Positions 6,032 to 13,972 of a stretch of DNA of 14,903 bases are shown piece by piece. The notes below the pieces were generated by a model. The model saw nothing but the letters and a program-made list of their open reading frames with translations, was not told the origin of the DNA and did not search any database. The translations under genes and the position numbers were made by a program. Source of the DNA: JBOHHM01 sp050725495 (lineage in GTDB: Bacteria > Pseudomonadota > Gammaproteobacteria > Burkholderiales > Burkholderiaceae_C); the NCBI GenBank assembly GCA_050725495.1, contig JBOHHM010000287.1, positions 1-14,903 of the forward strand, written 5' to 3'. Each line of letters starts with the position of its first letter. The stretch's first letter is position 1.

Positions 6032-6723
6032 GTCACGCCCTGGTCGATGACGCGATACTGAGCCGCAGGTCTGTACGCGCCTTCACGCCGCAGGCCGTGC
6101 CGCGCGACACCATTGCCGACATCCTGCGGGTCGCAAGTCGTTCACCTTCGGGCACCAACACCCAGCCCTGGAAGGTCTATGTACTCCAGGGGGCCAGCCG
6201 CGACGCCCTGGTGAAAGAAGTCTGCGCCGCCCACGAGGCCATCCATGCCAACCCAGCGCTGGCGGCGCACTACCGCGAGGAATACGACTACTACCCCGAA
6301 AAATGGGTCAGCCCCTATATCGACCGTCGGCGCGAGAACGGCTGGGGCCTGTACGGCTTGCTGGGTATTGGTAGGGCCGACAAGGACCAGATGCACGCAC
6401 AGCACCAGCGCAACTTCAGGTTTTTTGATGCGCCCGTGGGGCTGATGTTCACGATCGACCGCATCATGGGCCGTGGCTCGCTGGTCGACTACGGCATGTT
6501 TTTGCAGAACATCATGGTGGCGGCGCGCGCGCGTGGGCTGCACACCTGCCCGCAGGCCGCCTGGAACGGCTTTGCCAGGATCGTCCTGCCGCACATCGGT
6601 GCCGGCCCTGACGAGATGCTGGTCTGCGGCATGGCCTTGGGCCATGCGGATAAGGCCCACAGGATCAACACCTTTGAAACCCCGCGTGTGCCCGTAGAGA
6701 ATTTCACCACCTGGCTCGAATGA
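6028..6723 (+). CDS. Nitroreductase family flavoprotein
   Basis: This 231-residue FMN-dependent NAD(P)H oxidoreductase belongs to the nitroreductase fold. FMN-binding elements are SRRSVRAF (12-19) and SPSGTNTQPW (39-48), then a dimer and substrate region (NGWGLYGLLGIGRADKDQ), PQAAWN, and the C-terminal CGMALGHAD. The layout resembles nitrobenzoate/nitroarene reductases (PnbA/NfnB-like), but natural substrates of such proteins are often quinones or enones, so none is assigned. The ATG at 6028 is preceded by GGAGG and overlaps the thioesterase stop; a longer reading from 5806 only runs through the thioesterase gene out of frame. It is the last gene of the deacetylase operon, and 84 bases separate it from pncB. 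Confidence 0.88.
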   Translation: MSHALVDDAILSRRSVRAFTPQAVPRDTIADILRVASRSPSGTNTQPWKVYVLQGASRDALVKEVCAAHEAIHANPALAAHYREEYDYYPEKWVSPYIDRRRENGWGLYGLLGIGRADKDQMHAQHQRNFRFFDAPVGLMFTIDRIMGRGSLVDYGMFLQNIMVAARARGLHTCPQAAWNGFARIVLPHIGAGPDEMLVCGMALGHADKAHRINTFETPRVPVENFTTWLE

Positions 6724-6740
6724 GCTTCGCCGAGCGCTGC

Positions 6741-6795
6741 GCGGCAAGGGATTGAACACGGGCCAGTCCATGCGGATGACCGGGCAACTTGCCGC
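6741..6795. repeat. pncB: 8-bp spaced inverted repeat upstream of pncB
   Basis: GCGGCAAG (6741-6748) and CTTGCCGC (6788-6795) are exact inverted repeats separated by 39 bases, filling most of the 84-base gap before pncB. They could form a leader stem-loop ending about 12 bases before the pncB ATG, or a pair of protein sites. No known NAD-linked element is recognised. Confidence 0.35.
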
Positions 6796-6807
6796 TACAG
6801 TTGCACC

Positions 6808-8004
6808 ATGATCATCACCAGCCTGCTCGACACCGACCTGTACAAGTTCACGATGATGCAGGTGGTGCTGCACCAGTTTCCCGGCGCACAGGTCGAGTAC
6901 AAGTTCAAGTGCCGCAACCCCGGCATCAGTCTGGCACCCTATCTGAACGAGATTCGCGACGAAATCCGCGCGCTGTGCAGCCTGCGTTTTCAGGATGCGG
7001 AGCTGGCCTACCTGCGGTCGCTACGCTTCGTCAAGAGCGATTTCGTCGACTTCCTCGGGCTGTTCCGGCTCAACGAGAAATACATCACGCTCACAGCCCT
7101 GCCTTCGGGCGAAATCGACATCCGCATCAAGGGGCCCTGGCTGCACGCCATCTTGTTTGAAATTCCGGTGCTGGCCATTGTCAACGAGGTGTACTTCCGG
7201 AATACGCAGAAGGTGCCCGACTTCCTGGCAGGCCGCCAGCGGCTGGACACCAAGATCGCCCAGTTGCAGGCCGAGGGATTGCGCGAACTCAAGATTGCGG
7301 ACTACGGCACGCGCCGCCGTTTCAGCAAGGCCTGGCACGAGGAAGTGCTGCGGGTGCTGGTGGCGCGGCTGGGCGCGGGCAGCGCCGGACAGTTCGCGGG
7401 CACCAGCAATGTGCTGTACGCCATGAAGCTGGGCCTGACGCCGCTGGGCACCATGGCGCACGAGTATCTGCAGGCCTGCCAGGCGCTGGGCCCGCGCCTG
7501 CGTGACAGCCAGGTGTTCGGCTTCGAGTCCTGGGCCAGGGAATACCGCGGCGACCTGGGCATCGCGCTGAGCGACGTGTACGGCATGGACGCCTTTCTGC
7601 GCGATTTCGACATGTATTTCTGCAAGCTGTTCGATGGTGCGCGCCACGACAGCGGCGACCCGTTTGCCTGGGGCGAGCGGCTGATCGCGCACTACAAGAA
7701 CAACCGCGTCGATCCGCGCACCAAGACCCTGATCTTCAGCGACAGCCTGACCGTGCCGCGGACCATCGAGCTGTACCAGCAGTTCAGGGGCCGCTGCCAG
7801 TTGGCATTCGGCATCGGCACGAACCTGACCAATGACCTGGGCGACCCGCCAGCCCATGTGCCGCTGCAAATCGTCATCAAGATGGTGCGCTGCCATGGCC
7901 AGCCGGTAGCCAAGCTGTCGGACACGCCAGCCAAGAACATGTGCGACGACGTGAACTACCTGGCCTATCTGCGCCAGGTGTTCGAAATCACGCCCAGCGC
8001 GTGA
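6808..8004 (+). CDS. pncB: Nicotinate phosphoribosyltransferase
   Basis: This is a cytoplasmic enzyme of 398 residues, the normal bacterial PncB length. It converts nicotinate and PRPP (with ATP) to nicotinate mononucleotide in the Preiss-Handler salvage route to NAD. The N-terminus MIITSLLDTDLYKFTMMQ is the family signature. ADYGTRRRFS (164-173), GTSN (198-201) and LGTMAHEY (213-220) are present, with His218 aligned to the histidine phosphorylated in E. coli PncB (His219). Further on are DVYGMDAFLRDF and FGIGTNLTND, expected at the phosphate-binding end of the barrel. The start is fixed by the conserved MIITSLLDTDLYK; the ribosome site is poor. It is probably its own transcription unit, with a leader inverted repeat (6741-6795) upstream. 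A weak hairpin (8011-8028) follows. Confidence 0.95.
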   Translation: MIITSLLDTDLYKFTMMQVVLHQFPGAQVEYKFKCRNPGISLAPYLNEIRDEIRALCSLRFQDAELAYLRSLRFVKSDFVDFLGLFRLNEKYITLTALPSGEIDIRIKGPWLHAILFEIPVLAIVNEVYFRNTQKVPDFLAGRQRLDTKIAQLQAEGLRELKIADYGTRRRFSKAWHEEVLRVLVARLGAGSAGQFAGTSNVLYAMKLGLTPLGTMAHEYLQACQALGPRLRDSQVFGFESWAREYRGDLGIALSDVYGMDAFLRDFDMYFCKLFDGARHDSGDPFAWGERLIAHYKNNRVDPRTKTLIFSDSLTVPRTIELYQQFRGRCQLAFGIGTNLTNDLGDPPAHVPLQIVIKMVRCHGQPVAKLSDTPAKNMCDDVNYLAYLRQVFEITPSA

Positions 8005-8085
8005 CGCCGGATGCGGCGCTGCCCGCATAATTCCGGATTGTGTTGGTCAATTGCACCTTATGATAAGAATGGAGACATCCCAAGA

Positions 8086-9495
8086 ATGAAAACCTCGCGG
8101 TCGATGGCAGCCTGGGCGTTGCTGCTGTTGTGGCCGGGCCTGGCGCTGGCCGCAGATTTCGATGGCAGCCGGCTGTCGGCCCTGTGGGGTGCCCCTTTTG
8201 CCGGCATCCTGTTGTCGATTGCGCTGCTGCCCTTGCTGGCGCCCTCGTTCTGGCACCACCACTTTGGAAAGGTCTCGGCAGCCTGGTCGCTCGCCTTCCT
8301 GCTGCCGTTTGCCCTGGTCTACGGCGCCGGTGCGGCTTCCACCAGCTTTGTCCACGCCCTGGTGGCCGAGTACATACCGTTCATCATCCTGCTGACGGCA
8401 CTGTTCACCGTGGCGGGCGGCATCTATATCCGGGGCAACCTGCATGGCAGTCCCGGGCTGAACGCCACGATCCTGGCCATTGGTGCTGCGCTGGCGAGTT
8501 TCATGGGCACGACGGGCGCCTCGATGCTGATGATCCGGCCCTTGATTCGCGCCAACGACAACCGGGTGCACAAGGCCCATGTGATCGTGTTCTTCATCTT
8601 CATCGTGTCCAATGCCGGGGGCTCGCTGACGCCGCTGGGCGATCCGCCGCTGTTCCTGGGCTTTCTCAAGGGCGTGGACTTTTTCTGGACGGCCAGCCAT
8701 CTCTTTTCCCAAACCCTGTTTCTGGTGGGCGCGCTGCTGGCGCTGTTTCTTGCGATCGACAGCTGGTACTACCGCCGGGAGGGGGTGTTGCCGGTGGACC
8801 CGACGCCTGACACGCACCGCCTCGGCTTCGACGGCGCGGCCAACTTCTGGTTGCTGGGCGCGGTCGCGGCGCTGGTACTGATGAGCGGTTTGTGGAAGTC
8901 TTCCGTGGTCTTCAACCTGTGGGGCACGGAAGTCGGTTTGCCGGGCCTGGTGCGGGATGCGGGCCTGATCGTGGTCACGCTGGCCTCGCTGAAGATCACA
9001 CCTGACAAGGTTCACGCCGACAACCAGTTCTCCTGGGGCCCCATGCTGGAAGTCGCCAAGCTGTTCGCCGGCATTTTCCTGACCATCATCCCGGTGATCG
9101 CCATGCTGCGCGCCGGCGCGGCCGGCCCGTTCGGCACCATTGTCGCGGCCGTCACGCGGCCCGACGGCCAACCCGATCCGGCGATGTACTTCTGGGCCAC
9201 AGGCGCTTTGAGTTCCTTCCTGGACAATGCGCCCACCTATCTGGTGTTCTTCAACACCGCCGGCGGTGACCCGCGCATGCTGATGACGAGCCTGGCGGCG
9301 ACGCTGGCGGCCGTCTCGGCCGGCTCGGTGTTCATGGGCGCCAACAGCTACATCGGCAATGCGCCGAATATGATGGTCAAAGCCATTGCTGAGGACCGCG
9401 GCATCAGGATGCCCAGCTTCTTCGGCTACATGGCGTGGTCGGGCACCGTCCTGATCCCGCTGTTCATCATCATGACCTTCATCTGGTTCCGTTGA
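8086..9495 (+). CDS. Sodium:proton antiporter / citrate-transporter-like membrane protein (CitMHS_2 type)
   Basis: This is a polytopic inner-membrane protein of 469 residues with about 11-12 hydrophobic segments. The first (residues 8-22) may be a cleaved signal ending in ALA. Conserved signatures are NAGGSLTPLGDPPLFLGF (176-193) in the first half, and SSFLDNAPTY (376-385) with GANSYIGNAPNMMVKAIAE (418-436) in the second. These are the paired re-entrant motifs of the ion transporter superfamily. Such proteins are annotated as Na+/H+ antiporters or citrate transporters, and the substrate here is not known. ATG 8086 is chosen because a membrane segment begins directly after it and GGAGA lies upstream; the 25 extra codons from 8011 have no membrane character. 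The dehydrogenase gene follows after 11 bases, suggesting one operon. Confidence 0.85.
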   Translation: MKTSRSMAAWALLLLWPGLALAADFDGSRLSALWGAPFAGILLSIALLPLLAPSFWHHHFGKVSAAWSLAFLLPFALVYGAGAASTSFVHALVAEYIPFIILLTALFTVAGGIYIRGNLHGSPGLNATILAIGAALASFMGTTGASMLMIRPLIRANDNRVHKAHVIVFFIFIVSNAGGSLTPLGDPPLFLGFLKGVDFFWTASHLFSQTLFLVGALLALFLAIDSWYYRREGVLPVDPTPDTHRLGFDGAANFWLLGAVAALVLMSGLWKSSVVFNLWGTEVGLPGLVRDAGLIVVTLASLKITPDKVHADNQFSWGPMLEVAKLFAGIFLTIIPVIAMLRAGAAGPFGTIVAAVTRPDGQPDPAMYFWATGALSSFLDNAPTYLVFFNTAGGDPRMLMTSLAATLAAVSAGSVFMGANSYIGNAPNMMVKAIAEDRGIRMPSFFGYMAWSGTVLIPLFIIMTFIWFR

Positions 9496-9506
9496 GGACA
9501 TATTCC

Positions 9507-10505
9507 ATGAGCAAGCCCAAAATCCTCGTCGCCCGCGCCGTCTTTCCCGAAGTCATCGCGCGCCTGGAGCAGCACTTCGAGGTCGAGGCCAACCAGGCCG
9601 ATGAAATCTGGAGCAAAGCGCAGTTGACGGCCAGGCTGCGCGACAAGGTCGGCGTGTTCACCACCGGCAGCGAGCGTATCGACGCCGAGGTGCTGGCCGC
9701 CTGCCCGCAGCTCAAAATCTGCGCCAACATGGCGGTTGGCTACAACAACTTTGATGTCGACGCCATGACGGCCGCCGGCGTGCTTGGCACCAACGCCCCC
9801 GACGTGCTGACCGAAACCACGGCTGACTTCGGTTTTGCGCTGCTGATGGCCACGGCCCGCCGCCTGACCGAGAGCGAGCATTTCCTGCGCGCGGGCAAGT
9901 GGACCAGGTGGAGTTATGACATGTTCTCCGGCTCCGACGTGCATGGCGCCACGCTGGGCATTCTCGGCATGGGCCGCATAGGTCAGGGCGTGGCCAAACG
10001 CGGCGCCCATGGTTTTGGCATGAAGGTGATCTACCACAACCGCTCGCGCCTGGCGCCCGAGCTGGAGGCCGAATGCGAGGCCCGCTATGTGAGCAAGGAG
10101 GAACTGCTCCAAACCGCCGACCACCTGGTGCTGGTCCTGCCTTACTCGGCGTCTTCGCACCACGCCATCGGCGCGGCCGAACTGGCGATGATGAAGCCCA
10201 CGGCCACGCTGATCAACATCGCGCGCGGCGGCATTGTGGACGACGCGGCGCTGGCCCAGGCTTTGCGCGACAGACGCATTGCCGCCGCCGGCCTGGACGT
10301 GTTCGAGGGCGAGCCCAGCGTCCATCCCGACCTGCTGAGCCTGCCCAACGTCGTGCTGACCCCGCACATCGCCAGCGCCACCGTGCCCACGCGCCTGGCC
10401 ATGGCCAACCTCGCGGCCGACAACCTGATTGGCTTTCTCACTCAGAACAAGCCCCTGACGCCCCTGAATCCGGCGGTGTTGACGATGGGGAAAGCTGCTC
10501 GATGA
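9507..10505 (+). CDS. D-2-hydroxyacid dehydrogenase (glyoxylate/hydroxypyruvate reductase type)
   Basis: This 332-residue cytoplasmic enzyme reduces 2-keto acids such as glyoxylate or hydroxypyruvate to 2-hydroxy acids. It has the Rossmann motif GMGRIGQG (154-161) and the catalytic triad Arg240 (NIARGG), Glu269 (FEGEP) and His287 (TPHIAS). AVGYNNFD (76-83) is typical of the GhrB/glyoxylate reductase branch. An Arg after the second strand (HNRSR, Arg179) suggests NADPH preference. The exact substrate is inferred from family only. The start ATG 9507 follows GAGGA at normal spacing, 11 bases after the transporter stop. Its TGA overlaps the rmuC ATG by 4 bp. Confidence 0.9.
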   Translation: MSKPKILVARAVFPEVIARLEQHFEVEANQADEIWSKAQLTARLRDKVGVFTTGSERIDAEVLAACPQLKICANMAVGYNNFDVDAMTAAGVLGTNAPDVLTETTADFGFALLMATARRLTESEHFLRAGKWTRWSYDMFSGSDVHGATLGILGMGRIGQGVAKRGAHGFGMKVIYHNRSRLAPELEAECEARYVSKEELLQTADHLVLVLPYSASSHHAIGAAELAMMKPTATLINIARGGIVDDAALAQALRDRRIAAAGLDVFEGEPSVHPDLLSLPNVVLTPHIASATVPTRLAMANLAADNLIGFLTQNKPLTPLNPAVLTMGKAAR

Positions 10506-11857
10506 ATCAGCTGGAAGTCTGGCTGACGGTCGCCCTGGCCGTCTTCAACCTGTTGCTGTTGCTGGCGCTGCTGCTGCGCAAAGCACCCGATACGGGGCGC
10601 GCCGAATTGCTGGCCGCGATCACCACGACGAATGAGCGGGTGGAGCGCGAACTGCGACGCGAGATCAGCGAATCCTCGCGCGGCGGCCGGCAGGAACTCA
10701 CACAAAGTTTCGGCACCTTCCAGCAGACCCTGGTGCAGCAAAGCGCCGAGGCCATCCGCACGCAAAACACGCAGATCGATGCTTTTGCCCAGCAGCTCAC
10801 GCTGCTGCAGAAAACGCTGTCCGACACCCTGACCACCCAGTTGCAGGCCTTGAGCGAGTCGAACGCGCGCCGCATCAGCGAGGTGCGTGCCACGCTCGAG
10901 GCTCAGCTGGCCCAGCTGCAGCAGAGCAACGCCGCCAAGCTCGACGACATGCGCCGCACGGTGGATGAAAAATTGCAAACCACGCTGGAGGCGCGGCTGG
11001 GCGAGAGCTTCAAGCAGGTGGCGGACCGGCTGGACCAGGTGCACAAGGGCCTAGGCGAAATGCAGACCCTGGCGCAAGGGGTGGGCGACCTCAAGCATTT
11101 GCTGAGCAATGTCAAAACCCGGGGCATGTTCGGCGAGGCGCAGCTCGCGGCCTTGCTGGAGCAGGTATTTGCGCCCGACCAGTATGCGGCCCAGGTCATC
11201 ACGCGACCCGGCGGCAAGAACCCGGTGGACTTTGCGATCAAGCTGCCGGGCAGGTCCGACCGGGGCGAGCCGCTATGGCTGCCGATCGACGCCAAGTTTC
11301 CCAACGAAGACTATGAGCGTCTGCTCGATGCCCAGCAGCGGGCCGATGCTGTGGCGGCCGAAGCCGCCGGCAAGGCCTTGGAAGCGCGCGTGCGGCTGGA
11401 GGCCAAATCGATCGCCGAGAAGTATGTGGAGCCGCCTTACACCACCGACTTCGCGATCCTGTTTCTGCCCACCGAGGGTCTGTACGCCGAAGTGTTGCGC
11501 CGCGCGGGCCTCATGGAGGCGCTGCAGCGCGAGCACCGCATCACGCTGGCCGGGCCGACCACGCTGCTGGCCATGCTGAACTCGCTGCAGATGGGCTTTC
11601 GGACACTGGCGCTGGAAAAACGCTCCAGCGAGGTCTGGCAGGTGCTGGGAGCGGTCAAGACCGAGTTCAACAAGTTTGGCGAGGTGCTGGCCAAGGTCAA
11701 GGAGCAGACGCAAACCGTGCTCAACACGCTGGACAAGGCCCAGACCCGCAGCAATGTGATGAACCGCGCGCTCAAGAAAGTGGAAGCGCTGCCCGAGCAG
11801 CAGGCTGTCGGTCTGTTGCCGGGAATCGATGGTGAAGCGGGGGCCGACGCCCCTTGA
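10502..11857 (+). CDS. rmuC: DNA recombination protein RmuC
   Basis: This is a 451-residue membrane-tethered coiled-coil protein with a nuclease-like domain. RmuC of E. coli limits recombination at inverted repeats; its biochemical activity is not settled. One membrane segment (about 7-26) is followed by a long Gln/Ala/Leu-rich coiled coil (about 35-190). The RmuC domain begins near VKTRGMFGEAQLAALLEQVF (204-223). VDFAI (Asp243) and PIDAKFP (Asp263, Lys265) look like the D...DxK core of PD-(D/E)XK enzymes. LPTEGLYAEVLRR and LAGPTTLLAMLNSLQMGFR are hallmark blocks. The ATG overlaps the dehydrogenase stop (ATGA), and its own stop overlaps the MFS TTG start, so it sits in the middle of a translationally coupled unit. 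Confidence 0.94.
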   Translation: MNQLEVWLTVALAVFNLLLLLALLLRKAPDTGRAELLAAITTTNERVERELRREISESSRGGRQELTQSFGTFQQTLVQQSAEAIRTQNTQIDAFAQQLTLLQKTLSDTLTTQLQALSESNARRISEVRATLEAQLAQLQQSNAAKLDDMRRTVDEKLQTTLEARLGESFKQVADRLDQVHKGLGEMQTLAQGVGDLKHLLSNVKTRGMFGEAQLAALLEQVFAPDQYAAQVITRPGGKNPVDFAIKLPGRSDRGEPLWLPIDAKFPNEDYERLLDAQQRADAVAAEAAGKALEARVRLEAKSIAEKYVEPPYTTDFAILFLPTEGLYAEVLRRAGLMEALQREHRITLAGPTTLLAMLNSLQMGFRTLALEKRSSEVWQVLGAVKTEFNKFGEVLAKVKEQTQTVLNTLDKAQTRSNVMNRALKKVEALPEQQAVGLLPGIDGEAGADAP

Positions 11858-13044
11858 ACCCGACACTCGCGCGCCTGATTGCCGGCCATATTTGCCTGCA
11901 GGGTTGCATGGCGGGCCTTCGCATGGCAGCCCCCTTGCTGGCCCTGCGCCAGGGCTACAGCGCGGCTGCGGTGGGCGTGCTGCTCGCGCTGTTTGCCCTG
12001 ACCCAGGTGTTTCTGGCGTTGCCGGCGGGCCGTTATGCGGGCCAGCACGGCCTGAAGCGACCGGTGGGCTTCAGTGTGCTGGGGGCCACGCTGGGCGCCG
12101 GGCTGGCCGTGGCCTTTCCGGTTTTTCCAGTGCTGTGCTTGAGCGCGTTGATGACCGGCGGGGCTACCGGTGCGGCGTCGATTGCGCTGCAGCGCCATGT
12201 GGGCCGCGCGGCCGAGACCCCGACTCAGCTCAAGCAGGTGTTTTCATGGCTGGCCATCGGGCCGGCGGTGTCGAATTTCCTGGGGCCGTTCTGCGCGGGC
12301 CTGATGATCGACCATGCGGGCGTCACCGCAGGTGACCTTTTTGGTTTTCGTGCTGCTTTCGCCTTGATGGCCGTGCTGCCGCTGGCGACCTGGTTCTGGG
12401 TTCGGCACACCCGGGAACTGCCATCGGTGGCGGCGCCTCAGCATGGTGGCCGCGCGAAAGCCTGGGACCTGCTGCGCGAGCCCATGTTCCGGCGCCTGCT
12501 CCTGGTCAACTGGTTTTTGGCCTCGTGCTGGGATGTTCACACCTTTGTCGTGCCCGTCCTCGGCCATGAGCGCGGCCTGAGCGCTTCGGTGATCGGCTCG
12601 ATCCTGGGCGCATTTGCCATTGCGGCTGCCGCGATCCGCGTGGTGCTGCCGCTGGTGGCTGCTCATTTGCGCGAGTGGGCCGTGATCGCCGCGGCGATGG
12701 CGACGACGGCCGCGCTGTTTGCTGTCTATCCGCTGCTGCCTTCGGCCCTGGCCATGGGGGCCTGCTCGGTACTGCTGGGTATCGCGCTGGGTTCGGTGCA
12801 ACCCATGGTCATGAGTACGCTGCACCAGATCACGCCCGAGGCCCGGCACGGCGAGGCGCTGGGCCTGCGCCTGATGGCGATCAATGCCTCCAGCGTGCTC
12901 ATGCCCGTGCTGTTCGGCACGGCCGGCGCACTCATTGGTGTGGCCGGCTTGTTCTGGACGGTGGGGGCCCTGGTGGGCGCAGGCACACGTTGGGCCTGGC
13001 AGCTCAGGGTTGATCCGCACCCAGTTGATAGAACGAGCGGATAG
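11854..13044 (+). CDS. Major facilitator superfamily transporter
   Basis: This is an inner-membrane transporter of 396 residues with about 12 hydrophobic helices in two halves split by a basic, charged loop near residues 185-215 (HTRELPS to LLREPMFRR). The loop between helices 2 and 3 has GRYAGQHGLKR, a form of MFS motif A (GxxxDxxGxK) in which the Asp is not conserved. The substrate cannot be inferred. The start is TTG at 11854, overlapping the rmuC stop as TTGA. The first ATG (11908) would remove most of helix 1, so TTG is preferred although the ribosome site is weak. It is the last gene of the antiporter-dehydrogenase-rmuC unit. Its final 41 bases overlap the 3' end of the convergent LOG-family gene. 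Confidence 0.85.
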   Translation: MNPTLARLIAGHICLQGCMAGLRMAAPLLALRQGYSAAAVGVLLALFALTQVFLALPAGRYAGQHGLKRPVGFSVLGATLGAGLAVAFPVFPVLCLSALMTGGATGAASIALQRHVGRAAETPTQLKQVFSWLAIGPAVSNFLGPFCAGLMIDHAGVTAGDLFGFRAAFALMAVLPLATWFWVRHTRELPSVAAPQHGGRAKAWDLLREPMFRRLLLVNWFLASCWDVHTFVVPVLGHERGLSASVIGSILGAFAIAAAAIRVVLPLVAAHLREWAVIAAAMATTAALFAVYPLLPSALAMGACSVLLGIALGSVQPMVMSTLHQITPEARHGEALGLRLMAINASSVLMPVLFGTAGALIGVAGLFWTVGALVGAGTRWAWQLRVDPHPVDRTSG

Positions 13045-13882
13045 CGTCCCATGCCGTTTGCGGGTCGTCCACATACTGAAAGAGCGCAAGGTCTTCCTCC
13101 GCGATCGCGCCTTCATCCACCAGCACATCGAAGTCGACCAGGCGTTTCCAGTAGTCCGAGCCAAACAGGATGATGGGCACCGGTTTGGCCTTGCGCGTCT
13201 GCACCAGGGTGATCACCTCAAACAGCTCGTCCAATGTGCCAAAGCCGCCGGGAAATGCCACCAGCGCCTTGGCGCGGATCATGAAGTGCATCTTGCGCAG
13301 CGCAAAGTAATGGAACTTGAAGCTCAGGCTGGGTGACACATAGGGGTTGGCGCTTTGCTCATGGGGCAGGGCGATGTTCAGCCCGACCGTGAGCGCTCCC
13401 ATTTCGTGCGCGCCGCGGTTGGCGGCTTCCATGATGCCGGGGCCGCCCCCGGTGCAGATGTACACGCGCTCCTGGATCGGGCGCCCGTTGCAGTAGCTGG
13501 CGACCAGGCGTCCGAAGGCCCGGGCCTGCTCGTAGTAGTGCGCGTTGCGCACCTGCCGCTGGGCCTGGGCCTGGGCCTGCACATCGCCGCTGGCCTGGGC
13601 CCGTGCCAGGGCCTGCCGGGCTTCCTCGGGGGCGATAAAGCGGGCGCTGCCAAACACAACGACCGTGTTGTCCACGCCCTGGGCATGCTGGTCCAGGTCG
13701 GGCTTGAGCATCTCGAGCTGGAAGCGGATGCCGCGAGTCTCGCGGCGCAGCAGGAATTCGGGGTCGGCAAAGGCCAGGCGGTAAGCGTCGGCCTCCAGCG
13801 GGTTGCCGCTGCTCGCGTGGGCTTGCAGTTCGGCCCAGGCATCGGCCAGGCGGCGCTCTTGAAGGTTTTGTGTCGTTTCCAT
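13004..13882 (-). CDS. LOG-family (TIGR00730) nucleotide 5'-monophosphate phosphoribohydrolase
   Basis: This 292-residue cytoplasmic protein belongs to the LOG / lysine-decarboxylase-like family, whose characterised members split the N-glycosidic bond of cytokinin nucleotides or nucleoside monophosphates (PpnN, LOG). The signature blocks GGGPGIMEAANRGA (145-158) and PGGFGTLDELFE (211-222) are both intact. There is no lysine decarboxylase activity in the family despite old annotations. Residues 1-70 form a helical N-terminal extension. A low-complexity AQAQAQ stretch (about 102-108) is encoded by a hexanucleotide repeat. ATG 13880-13882 is preferred to an upstream TTG (13930) that lies in the efp terminator; no clear ribosome site is visible. 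The gene is on the same strand as efp but separated from it by that terminator. Confidence 0.9.
   Translation of the reverse strand: METTQNLQERRLADAWAELQAHASSGNPLEADAYRLAFADPEFLLRRETRGIRFQLEMLKPDLDQHAQGVDNTVVVFGSARFIAPEEARQALARAQASGDVQAQAQAQRQVRNAHYYEQARAFGRLVASYCNGRPIQERVYICTGGGPGIMEAANRGAHEMGALTVGLNIALPHEQSANPYVSPSLSFKFHYFALRKMHFMIRAKALVAFPGGFGTLDELFEVITLVQTRKAKPVPIILFGSDYWKRLVDFDVLVDEGAIAEEDLALFQYVDDPQTAWDAIRSFYQLGADQP
13560..13577. repeat. In-frame hexanucleotide repeat in the LOG-family gene
   Basis: TGGGCC occurs three times in tandem, with degenerate copies after it, encoding alternating Ala-Gln. Changes in copy number would keep the frame and alter only the length of the linker. Confidence 0.6.
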
Positions 13883-13923
13883 GGGGGGATTGTCAACGAC
13901 TTGAGGCCTCTGGGCGAGGGCCC

Positions 13924-13951
13924 AAAACAAAAGGCTCCTCGCGGAGCCTTT
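13924..13951 (-). terminator. efp: Rho-independent terminator of efp
   Basis: A perfect 9-bp stem AAAGGCTCC/GGAGCCTTT (13930-13938 and 13943-13951) has loop TCGC. On the minus strand it continues into TTGTTTT. It starts about 20 bases past the efp stop and 42 bases before the LOG-family ATG. Confidence 0.85.
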
Positions 13952-13972
13952 GCGCGTGCCGTTGGGGGCGCG

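Noticed and set aside
7021..8028. A 335-codon minus-strand frame opposite pncB
   Set aside because: It is the antisense shadow of a highly conserved gene and shows no family motifs.
8011..8028. Hairpin ATGCGG-CGCTGC-CCGCAT after pncB as a terminator
   Set aside because: It has a 6-bp stem only and no T-run on either strand, so it is too weak to call.
8047..9501. A 484-codon open frame on the minus strand
   Set aside because: It lies fully antisense to the transporter gene. Its product is rich in Arg, Gln, Gly and His with no recognisable domain, the usual shadow of a GC-rich coding strand.
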